From MGBC114844 sp910585855 (GTDB lineage: Bacteria; Bacillota; Clostridia; Lachnospirales; Lachnospiraceae), in contig CBFFYP010000038.1 of assembly GCA_965646165.1 (NCBI GenBank), positions 1 to 40,603 of the forward strand: a stretch of 40,603 bases of DNA. Direction: 5' to 3'. Made by a program: the position numbers and the translations under genes. The notes beneath the pieces are model-generated. The model saw only the letters and a list, made by a program, of their open reading frames with translations. It ran no database searches and had not been told where the DNA came from. Below are positions 8,064-14,624 of this stretch, one piece after another (position 1 is the first letter of the stretch; the number at the start of each line of letters is the position of its first letter).

Positions 8064-9299
8064 ATGTCAAAGAAAAATGTTATGGTCGGACAGTCCGGTG
8101 GACCGACAGCGGTAATCAATTCCAGTCTTGCAGGGGTTTATAAGGTAGCAAAGGACAGAGGAGCAGATACTGTATATGGTATGCTTCATGGAATTCAGGG
8201 ATTATTGGAAGATAAATATGTAGATTTATCAGAGCATATTCATACAGATTTGGATATTGAACTATTAAAGCGTACACCATCTTCTTTTTTGGGTTCTTGC
8301 CGTTATAAATTGCCAGACAGTAAGGACAAGCCAGAAATTTATGAGAAAATATTTGCTACCTTAAATAAACTGGAAATTGATTCTTTCTTCTATATTGGTG
8401 GAAATGATTCGATGGATACCATCAATAAGCTGTCAGATTATGCACTGGAAAACGGAAGCAAGATTCATTTTATTGGTGTTCCAAAGACGATTGATAATGA
8501 TCTTGCAGTTACAGACCATACGCCGGGCTTTGGCAGTGCAGCAAAGTTTATCGGTACTGTTACAAAAGAAGTAATTCGTGACGGATTAGTTTATGATGCG
8601 AATGTAGTTACTGTTATGGAAATTATGGGACGTAATGCAGGATGGCTGACCGGAGCAGCAGCACTTGCAAAGTGTGAGGATTGTGAAGGACCGGATTTGC
8701 TTTATCTCCCGGAAGTGGAATTTGATGTTGAGAAGTTTGTAGCCAGTGTAAAAGAGATTATGAAAACAAAGCGTTCGATTATTGTAGCTGTATCAGAAGG
8801 AATTCGTTTAAGTGACGGACGTTATGTCTGCGAGATGACCGATGCAGCAAGTCAGGTGGATTCCTTTGGACATAGAACACTGGCAGGTGCAGCAAGATTT
8901 TTAGCAAATACGATTGCAAAAGAGTGTGGATGTAAGACAAGAGCGATTGAATTTGCTACGCTGCAAAGATGCGGTTCTCATATTGTATCTCGTGTGGATA
9001 TTACAGAAGCTTTTCAGGTTGCAGGTGCAGCAGTAAAAGCAGCATTTGAAGGGGAAACCGGAAAGATGATTACTTTAAAGAGAGAATCAAGCGATCCGTA
9101 TATTTGTACAACCGATATTTATGATATCCATGAAATTGCTAATGTAGAAAAGAAGGTTCCAAGAGAGTGGATTAATGAAGAAGGAAATTATGTAACACCA
9201 GAATTTATTAATTATATCAGACCTTTGATTCAGGCGGAATTAACTCCTATTATGACGGATGGTCTTCCAAGACATTTGACTATGTTTGTAAAGAGATAA
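8064..9299 (+). CDS. pfp: PPi-dependent 6-phosphofructokinase
   Basis: The enzyme interconverts fructose 6-phosphate and fructose 1,6-bisphosphate using pyrophosphate. The 411-residue length fits the short clade of PPi enzymes. Signature elements are GGND (112-115), PKTIDND (140-146; the Lys rather than Gly at the second position is characteristic of PPi use) and MGRNAGWL. AGGAGGT is ideally spaced before the ATG. The gene is monocistronic, between its own promoter and a strong terminator at 9312-9349. Being reversible, the enzyme can serve both glycolysis and gluconeogenesis in anaerobes. Confidence 0.95.
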   Translation: MSKKNVMVGQSGGPTAVINSSLAGVYKVAKDRGADTVYGMLHGIQGLLEDKYVDLSEHIHTDLDIELLKRTPSSFLGSCRYKLPDSKDKPEIYEKIFATLNKLEIDSFFYIGGNDSMDTINKLSDYALENGSKIHFIGVPKTIDNDLAVTDHTPGFGSAAKFIGTVTKEVIRDGLVYDANVVTVMEIMGRNAGWLTGAAALAKCEDCEGPDLLYLPEVEFDVEKFVASVKEIMKTKRSIIVAVSEGIRLSDGRYVCEMTDAASQVDSFGHRTLAGAARFLANTIAKECGCKTRAIEFATLQRCGSHIVSRVDITEAFQVAGAAVKAAFEGETGKMITLKRESSDPYICTTDIYDIHEIANVEKKVPREWINEEGNYVTPEFINYIRPLIQAELTPIMTDGLPRHLTMFVKR

Positions 9300-9311
9300 G
9301 GATATGATAAG

Positions 9312-9349
9312 GAAGTTCTAGGATATGGGTATATTCTAGAACTTCTTTT
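9312..9349 (+). terminator. Intrinsic terminator of pfp
   Basis: A 15-bp stem (9312-9326 with 9331-9345, one G-T pair), loop GGGT, is followed by TTTTG. Confidence 0.85.
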
Positions 9350-9538
9350 GTGTTGGATTCCTGTTGTGTATACCAGCCGAAAGGTATTTTGTATAATGAG
9401 TGAGATTAGAACAGGTGTTTTGTATTATTTGACTATATACAAGGGGATGGAAAGTGTAGTATAAATGAAATGTTAAGTATGGAGTTGTGATAAATAGATG
9501 GACTGCAAAGAAATTGGAAAGGAAAGGGAAGAGAATAG

Positions 9539-10777
9539 ATGAAAAATTTTGATGGTTATTTGTATGTGGATGGAGGGGTTTGTGCAGCGAAAGGATTTCA
9601 GGCCAATGGGCTGAATTGTGGATTGAATCAAAAAAAAGAAAAGAATGATTTATGTTTGCTTGTCAGTGATACTGTCTGTGATGTAGCGGCTGTTTATACG
9701 CAAAATAAGGTAAAGGGTGCACCGATTTTGGTGACAAAGAAGCATCTTTTTGCGACGGGCGGAAAGGGACGGGCAGTGATTGCAAATTCGAAAAATGCTA
9801 ATACCTGCAATCGGGATGGAGAGGAAAAGGCAGAGAGGATGTGTGAGCTTGCAGCTGATGCACTTGGGATTTCGGCTGAGGAAGTGATTGTGGCATCAAC
9901 AGGAGTAATTGGACAGATACTGCCAATCGAACCGATTCAGGCAGCAATGCCGAAATTGGCAGAGGGGCTTTCTTATAATGGAAATGATAAAGCAGTGCAG
10001 GCAATTATGACAACAGATACTGTAGCAAAGCAGGTTGCGGTAGAGTTTACGGCGGCAGGGAAGAAAGTTCGAATAGGAGGAATGGCAAAGGGAAGCGGCA
10101 TGATCCATCCTAATATGGCAACTACTTTAAATTTTATTACGACTGATTTAGCGATTACAGCAGAGATGATGCAGAAGGCATTAAAAGAAGTGGTTTCAAT
10201 TACTTATAATTGTTTAAGTATTGATGGAGATACTTCTACGAATGATATGGTTTGTGTAATGGCAAATGGAATGGCACAGAATCAGATTGTTGCAGAAGAA
10301 GGAGAGTCATATCAGGCATTTCGGCAGGGATTATATATTGTTATGATGAATTTAACAAGGATGTTGGCTAAGGATGGAGAGGGGGCTTCAAAGTTAGTGG
10401 AATGTACTTGCAGCGGTGCGCCGGATTTGGATACGGCAGTTGCGGTGGCGAAAAGCGTAATTGGCTCACCTTTATTAAAATGTGCTATGTTTGGAGAGGA
10501 TGCTAACTGGGGGCGGATTCTCTGTGCGGTTGGAAATGCAAAGGCAGAATTTTCTGTTGATCAGGTAGATGTGGATTTGGCTTCAAGTGCTGGTGTACTT
10601 CCTGTTTGCCGGAATGGAAGCGGAGTGGCATTTTCAGAGGAATATGCAAAAGAGATTTTAAAAGAGGATGAGATACAAATTTTAATTGATTTAAAACAGG
10701 GAGCAGAACAGGCTACAGCATGGGGATGTGATCTCACCTATGATTATGTTAAGATAAACGGAGATTATCGAAGTTAA
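9539..10777 (+). CDS. argJ: Bifunctional glutamate N-acetyltransferase / ornithine acetyltransferase
   Basis: ArgJ moves the acetyl group from N-acetylornithine to glutamate in the cyclic arginine pathway and in many bacteria also makes N-acetylglutamate from acetyl-CoA. The 412-residue precursor has the autoprocessing block KGSGMIHPNMATTL; cleavage is expected before Thr195, which becomes the beta-subunit nucleophile. GEDANWGRILCAVG is typical of the C-terminal part. GGAAAGGGAAGAG precedes the ATG. No other arginine gene lies in the window, so the locus is split from the rest of the pathway. I could not define a convincing ArgR box in the 239-base upstream gap. Confidence 0.96.
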   Translation: MKNFDGYLYVDGGVCAAKGFQANGLNCGLNQKKEKNDLCLLVSDTVCDVAAVYTQNKVKGAPILVTKKHLFATGGKGRAVIANSKNANTCNRDGEEKAERMCELAADALGISAEEVIVASTGVIGQILPIEPIQAAMPKLAEGLSYNGNDKAVQAIMTTDTVAKQVAVEFTAAGKKVRIGGMAKGSGMIHPNMATTLNFITTDLAITAEMMQKALKEVVSITYNCLSIDGDTSTNDMVCVMANGMAQNQIVAEEGESYQAFRQGLYIVMMNLTRMLAKDGEGASKLVECTCSGAPDLDTAVAVAKSVIGSPLLKCAMFGEDANWGRILCAVGNAKAEFSVDQVDVDLASSAGVLPVCRNGSGVAFSEEYAKEILKEDEIQILIDLKQGAEQATAWGCDLTYDYVKINGDYRS

Positions 10778-10832
10778 GTGAAGTTAAGGTGAATAGAAAT
10801 AGAATATTGGGATAGTTTAGAGAGAGTAAAAT

Positions 10833-11390
10833 ATGGAAAATCAAATTACTGATTATATTCAGCGTTGGATTCGAGAGCAGGTAAAAGAAGGGGATTTTTG
10901 TATTGATGCAACAGCGGGAAATGGAAATGATACACTGCTGCTGTGTCAGCTTGTAAAAGAGAGCGGCAGAGTACTGGCATTTGATATTCAAAAGGAGGCA
11001 TTAGAGCATACAAAAGAATTATTAGATCGTTATCATTGGAAGGCAGAGCTTTTATTGGAATCTCATACTGAGATGGGAAATTATGCAAAAGAGGAATCGG
11101 TAGATTGTATTGTATTTAATTTTGGTTATCTTCCGAAAGGAGATCATAAAATTTCTACAAAGGCAGAGAGCAGTGTTGCGGCAGTAGAAACTGGACTTTC
11201 CCTTTTAAAGTCGGGTGGGATTATGACATTGTGTATTTATAGTGGGGGAGAGAGTGGTTTTGCAGAGAGGGATGCATTGCTTTCTTATTTGAAAACATTA
11301 GATGTAAAAAAGTATCTTGTAATTTTAAGCTGTTATTATAATCGCCCGAATCATCCGCCGATTCCGGTGCTGATAAAAAAGTTGAAATAA
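10833..11390 (+). CDS. mnmM: MnmM/YtqB-type SAM-dependent methyltransferase (tRNA wobble uridine)
   Basis: The 185-residue class I methyltransferase has the SAM motif DATAGNGNDTLLL (about 26-38), the acidic FDIQKEAL after strand 2, and NFGYLPKGDHKI as motif IV. This pattern and length match Bacillus YtqB, now known as MnmM, which methylates 5-aminomethyl(-2-thio)uridine at the tRNA wobble position; older annotation calls it rRNA methylase. The C-terminal NRPNHPPIPVLIKK fits the family. It follows argJ by 55 bases and may be cotranscribed, though the functions are unrelated. Confidence 0.88.
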   Translation: MENQITDYIQRWIREQVKEGDFCIDATAGNGNDTLLLCQLVKESGRVLAFDIQKEALEHTKELLDRYHWKAELLLESHTEMGNYAKEESVDCIVFNFGYLPKGDHKISTKAESSVAAVETGLSLLKSGGIMTLCIYSGGESGFAERDALLSYLKTLDVKKYLVILSCYYNRPNHPPIPVLIKKLK

Positions 11391-11410
11391 ATTTAGAACT
11401 GTTAAGGAGG

Positions 11411-11500
11411 GGACGCTGAAATCGAAAGACAGGTCTATTCCGAGTCCGCTTTCGCTTAGCGTTTCCTATTTTCATAGACCTGTCTTTCGATTTCAGCTAT
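11411..11500. repeat. 23-bp perfect inverted repeat (second hairpin family)
   Basis: Positions 11416-11438 are perfectly complementary to 11474-11496. The 35-base loop holds TATTCCGAGTCCG and an inner CGCT/AGCG stem. The left arm is preceded by GGACGC. There is no T-tract. A related hairpin with TATTCCGAGCCCG lies at 38944-39024 and a collapsed form at 40390-40422. It begins 20 bases after the mnmM stop and may act as a terminator. Confidence 0.8.
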
Positions 11501-11579
11501 GTTTACTAGACGGAGAACGGACAGAGTTAATTGGTGGATAGATTTATTATATAGCAGTTGATTTTGAGAGGATGGTTTT

Positions 11580-11735
11580 ATGATGCGGAGAGGATATTGG
11601 AAACAGTTATCCTATGAGGATAAATTTGATAGAAAATATGCATGTTGGACTCATAATCATAAAGGTTGGAGAAAGTATAAAAGAAGTAATAGAAGAACAG
11701 CAAGACGAAAAATTAAAAAATTAGATGTGGAGTAA
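11580..11735 (+). CDS. Small highly basic hypothetical protein (51 aa)
   Basis: The ATG at 11580 is preceded by GAGAGGATGG and opens a 51-residue frame. It begins MMRRGYWKQLSYEDKF, has an aromatic and His-rich middle (WTHNHKGWRKYK), then a run dominated by Arg and Lys (RSNRRTARRKIKKLDVE). The composition suggests nucleic-acid or ribosome binding, but I do not recognise a family. It could also be a spurious frame; the ribosome binding site and non-random composition favour a gene. Confidence 0.5.
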   Translation: MMRRGYWKQLSYEDKFDRKYACWTHNHKGWRKYKRSNRRTARRKIKKLDVE

Positions 11736-11861
11736 CGATAGATTTTGATTTTTAAAGAAGATGATAACATAAGATAGTGTTTTTGATAACCATTTATAAG
11801 ATTCCTCTTACTGTCTAAAGGCAGTGGGTTTCCGTTTATGATAAACGAAAGGATTATATTT

Positions 11862-12602
11862 ATGAATAATTTTTCAAATAAGGAATTTTTAGATTTTCTT
11901 TTAGAAAGATTCAGAATAGAAAGAAAAAAATTTGATCGTTCTGGCGTATATGCCTACACGCAGCGTTTACTTGCATATAATTCGAATAAAATGGAAGGAA
12001 GTACATTAACAGAGGAACAAACCGCTTCATTATTTGATAATGGGATATTACCAAAATCGGATGATTACTATAGAGCAAAAGATGTGGAGGAAATGAATGG
12101 ACATTTTCTGATGTTTAATCGGATGTTAGATACTTTAGATGAAGCATTAACACAAAAATTGATAAAGCAATTTCATTATGAGTTGAAATCAGGTGTGTTT
12201 GAAGATCGTGCAAATGGATATGCAATTGGTGATTATAAAAAGCGTCCTAATATGATTGGTGTGTATCAAACTGTGAAACCAGAAAATATAGAGAATGAGA
12301 TGAAATTGCTTATTGAGTGGTATAGTAGTAAGAAAGCAGATGTTTCTATATTAGCGGAATTTCATGTGAGATATGAAAGTATTCATCCGTTTCAAGATGG
12401 AAATGGTAGAACAGGCAGGCTGATACTTTTTAGAGAATGTTTAAAGAATGGAATGATACCTGTTGTGATTGAGGATGTAAATAGAAATGAATATCTGAAT
12501 TCGTTGAAAGAATATAGAGAAAAGAAAAATTTAGATAAACTGATTAGACTTATTGAGAAGGAGCAAAAGTTTTATTTGGAGAAATGTAAATATTTCATGT
12601 AA
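11862..12602 (+). CDS. Fic family protein with N-terminal inhibitory motif
   Basis: Fic proteins usually transfer AMP from ATP to a target hydroxyl. The full core motif HPFQDGNGRTGR begins at catalytic His175. Residues 41-46 read SNKMEG, matching the (S/T)xxxE(G/N) inhibitory helix of class II Fic proteins, in which the Glu blocks productive ATP binding. Length is 246 residues and no extra DNA-binding domain is seen. I start at 11862 because AAAGG is well placed there; an in-frame ATG at 11838 lacks one. No antitoxin-like partner is adjacent, apart from the basic 51-residue protein. The target is unknown. Confidence 0.9.
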   Translation: MNNFSNKEFLDFLLERFRIERKKFDRSGVYAYTQRLLAYNSNKMEGSTLTEEQTASLFDNGILPKSDDYYRAKDVEEMNGHFLMFNRMLDTLDEALTQKLIKQFHYELKSGVFEDRANGYAIGDYKKRPNMIGVYQTVKPENIENEMKLLIEWYSSKKADVSILAEFHVRYESIHPFQDGNGRTGRLILFRECLKNGMIPVVIEDVNRNEYLNSLKEYREKKNLDKLIRLIEKEQKFYLEKCKYFM

Positions 12603-12710
12603 GATTTAGAAGATAGATCAAGAGAAAAAATATTAATAGAGGATTGGGAAAGCAAGAAATATTTGGGTGTAAACAAGTGTAAATAAAACAGGAATCATTC
12701 CTAAAAAAGA

Positions 12711-12744
12711 AAAACGCTGTAAACACTTAATTTACAACGCTTTT
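12711..12744. terminator. Bidirectional terminator between fic and tRNA-Glu
   Basis: A stem joins 12711-12723 to 12731-12744 and is flanked by A-tracts and T-tracts on both sides. It can terminate the rightward fic gene and the leftward tRNA gene. Confidence 0.8.
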
Positions 12745-12769
12745 CATATAATCACAAACAATAAGAAAA

Positions 12770-12841
12770 CAGCTCGTAGGGGAATCGAACCCCTGTTTCC
12801 GCCGTGAGAGGGCGGCGTCTTAACCGCTTGACCAACGAGCC
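12770..12841 (-). tRNA. tRNA-Glu (anticodon CTC)
   Basis: On the minus strand the 72-nt cloverleaf has acceptor GGCTCGT/ACGAGCT, D arm with GGTCAAGCGGTTAAGAC, anticodon stem CCGCC/GGCGG with loop CTCTCAC (anticodon CTC, reading GAG), and T arm CAGGGGTTCGATTCCCCTA. The first pair is G1-U72, the discriminator position is G, and no CCA is encoded. The isolated gene is followed by the terminator at 12711-12744. Confidence 0.95.
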
Positions 12842-12889
12842 CTACAAAATATATTATACACAAATAAAAATATTTTGCAAGCACTTTTT

Positions 12890-12899
12890 TTAGAAATTT
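12890..12899 (+). repeat. Target-site duplication, left copy
   Basis: TTAGAAATTT directly precedes the element start and is repeated exactly at 13385-13394, directly after its right end. Confidence 0.65.
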
Positions 12900-13384
12900 T
12901 AATAAGTCTTTTGGAGATAGGATGTTGCAAGGGAGTGTGTGGTATTTTTAACAGATGCCAAAGGCGATTGGTTGGATCACGGCAGAAAAGTTTGGATGAA
13001 ATTCTTTTTTGTTTTGGGATCAAGAAACAGCCAGATTCGAAAACCGTGGACCGTCTGCAGTGACTTTGGAGAAAAGTTAGAAGTTCTTGACTTCTGCTGA
13101 AAAACCTAAGATTTTTTTCACATACTGCTTCCATGCAGTGTGTGAAAAAAAAGGAGCGTGTTTAGCACGCATTGTATCGGAACGTGATTTTTTTGTGGCA
13201 GGTGGAATCGTTTGAGATGTTCGTTTCGTTTTGGCTGCCGTGCGGGCGAATTGCGCTCCGGTCTGTCCGGCTGGATGCATGGAACTGCAGAAGTCTTAGA
13301 ACTTCTTACTTTTTGGAAACGTGGAACAGCAGACGGTTCACGGTTTTCGAATCTGGCGTCCTCCCTCCAAAAAACTTATTAAAG
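12900..13384 (+). mobile_element. Complete one-module hairpin element (MITE-like)
   Basis: The 485-bp element has inverted ends TAATAAGTCTTTTGGAG and CTCCAAAAAACTTATTAAAG. Module A is reduced to a scar (GATGCCAAAGGCGATTGG, about 12954-12971), followed by the shared linker and one full module B. The arms 13030-13058 and 13329-13357 pair at 28 of 29 positions. The variable stem reads CCGTGGACCGTCTGC against GCAGACGGTTCACGG, differing from the 5887 copy by compensatory changes. The loop motifs (T-tract hairpin, GGAGCGTGTTTAGC, GGGCGAATTGCG) are kept. Confidence 0.78.
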
Positions 13385-13394
13385 TTAGAAATTT
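13385..13394 (+). repeat. Target-site duplication, right copy
   Basis: An exact repeat of 12890-12899 adjoining the right terminal inverted repeat. Confidence 0.65.
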
Positions 13395-13413
13395 GAATTA
13401 AGAAACAAACCAT

Positions 13414-14400
13414 TTATCCATTTGCCTGACTATAAGAGATAATCAGCAGTTCTACTCCCAGCCGATCTTCAATCTGTCCCGTTTTTATGGATTCTTCGGT
13501 TTCGGTACAGTCTTGTATTGCCTGAAAAAGTGCAGCAGAGGAAAAGTGCTTTGCCTGATTGAGATATTTTCCGATTAGAAAAGACTGTAAACCAGTATGT
13601 TTTGAGATAGAGGCAAAGTCATAATGTGCAGCCGACAATTCTTTTACCTGCATAAGAAGATGAAACTGCCTTGCCAGTAAAAATAGGATTTTCATAGGAG
13701 GTTCTTTTAACAGTAAAAGATCATAATAAAGTTCTAACGCTTTTTTTTGTCGTTTTTCACTGATAGCGGAAATCAGTTCAAAGATTTTTCCGGTAATCTG
13801 TTCACAGCAGACAGCTTCAATATCTTCTGTAGTAATTACTTCTCTTGAATACGTATAACAGATCAATTTTTCTAATTCATTTGCAATAGATTCCATATCT
13901 GTTCCGGTTTTTGTAAGAAATAGCTGCATATTTGCTTCTGTAATTTTTTTTCCTTCTTTTTTTAAGATAGAAAAAATCCATGGAATCAATTTTTTTTCGG
14001 ATTGTTTAGTTAATTCGACCGGATGACCGAATTGTTTTACTGCTTTAAAAAATTTTCCTCTCCGATCTACTTCTTTTTCAACAAATAAAAAAACACAGGT
14101 TTCTGGAATTTCTTTTACATAGACAGCAAGTTCCTCGCAACTATTCTTAAAAAAACCGCTGTTTTCAATTAAAATAAAACGATAATCAGAAAAGAACGGC
14201 ATAGTTTCAGCTAAATCAATAATCTCTTTTGGGGAAATGCCCTTGCCTTCAAAGCAGTGAAAGTTCATGGTATCATCCGGGCGGACAATAGCATTTTTTA
14301 GCTGCATTTTATAACTGCGTTTTAGATAGGCTTCTTCTCCATATAGAAGATAGATACGATGAAAAGTATGTGTTTTTATATCATTTATAATTGTCTGCAT
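13414..14400 (-). CDS. holA: DNA polymerase III delta subunit
   Basis: HolA is the clamp-opening subunit of the clamp loader. The 328-residue protein opens with IYLLYGEEAYLKRSYKMQL, the usual HolA N-terminal block, then ETMPFFSDYRFILIENSGFF and FLFVEKEVDRRGKFFKAVK. The C-terminal helical collar domain includes MKILFLLARQFHLLMQVKEL. I start at the ATG at 14400, where AAAGCAGG is 7 bases upstream; a TTG at 14430 would add ten lysine-rich residues without a binding site. The common neighbour comEC is absent. The gene has its own upstream promoter. Confidence 0.93.
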   Translation of the reverse strand: MQTIINDIKTHTFHRIYLLYGEEAYLKRSYKMQLKNAIVRPDDTMNFHCFEGKGISPKEIIDLAETMPFFSDYRFILIENSGFFKNSCEELAVYVKEIPETCVFLFVEKEVDRRGKFFKAVKQFGHPVELTKQSEKKLIPWIFSILKKEGKKITEANMQLFLTKTGTDMESIANELEKLICYTYSREVITTEDIEAVCCEQITGKIFELISAISEKRQKKALELYYDLLLLKEPPMKILFLLARQFHLLMQVKELSAAHYDFASISKHTGLQSFLIGKYLNQAKHFSSAALFQAIQDCTETEESIKTGQIEDRLGVELLIISYSQANG

Positions 14401-14447
14401 AAAAAAACCTGCTTTCTTTTTTATTTGCAAATGGATATTGTTGTTTT

Positions 14448-14472
14448 AGTATAACATAAATGAAATCGGATA
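14448..14472 (-). promoter_or_regulatory. Probable promoter of holA
   Basis: On the minus strand TGtTATACT (extended -10) is at 14456-14448, about 47 bases before the preferred start. The -35 region is weak. Confidence 0.4.
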
Positions 14473-14519
14473 ACCAGAACATTTATTATAAATTTTAAAA
14501 TTCAGTATTTAGAAAAGAG

Positions 14520-14561
14520 GCAGGCAACTATAAATTTTGGGGGAATTGCTTGCTTTTTTTT
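14520..14561 (+). terminator. Hairpin followed by T8 upstream of the PAS kinase
   Basis: GCAGGCAA (14520-14527) pairs with TTGCTTGC (14546-14553) and eight T follow. The next rightward promoter (TATAAT at 14568-14573) lies just after it, while the upstream gene runs leftward. It must therefore end an unannotated short rightward transcript, or act as an insulator or attenuator. Confidence 0.55.
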
Positions 14562-14573
14562 GTCAATTATAAT
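14545..14573 (+). promoter_or_regulatory. Probable promoter of the kinase/HD-GYP operon
   Basis: TATAAT at 14568-14573 with TTGCTT (14546-14551) at 16 bases. The -35 box overlaps the 3' arm of the terminator-like hairpin. Transcription would start about 45 bases before the kinase start. Confidence 0.5.
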
Positions 14574-14624
14574 AGAATGATTAGAAAATAAGGTTTGCAA
14601 TACAAAATGGAAAAGGAGTCTGGA

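Noticed and set aside
9312..9349. pfp terminator as another element of the hairpin family
   Set aside because: GAAGTTCTAG also occurs in the inner stem of module B, but no other motif is shared and the T-tract makes an ordinary terminator the simpler reading.
9346..9538. ArgR operator upstream of argJ
   Set aside because: AT-rich half-site-like sequences occur (TGTATAAT, TGTATTAT), but no convincing palindromic ARG box pair can be defined by eye.
11760..11838. Riboswitch-like structure before fic (CTGTCTAAAGGCAG)
   Set aside because: The stem is only four to five pairs and there is no terminator or conserved core.
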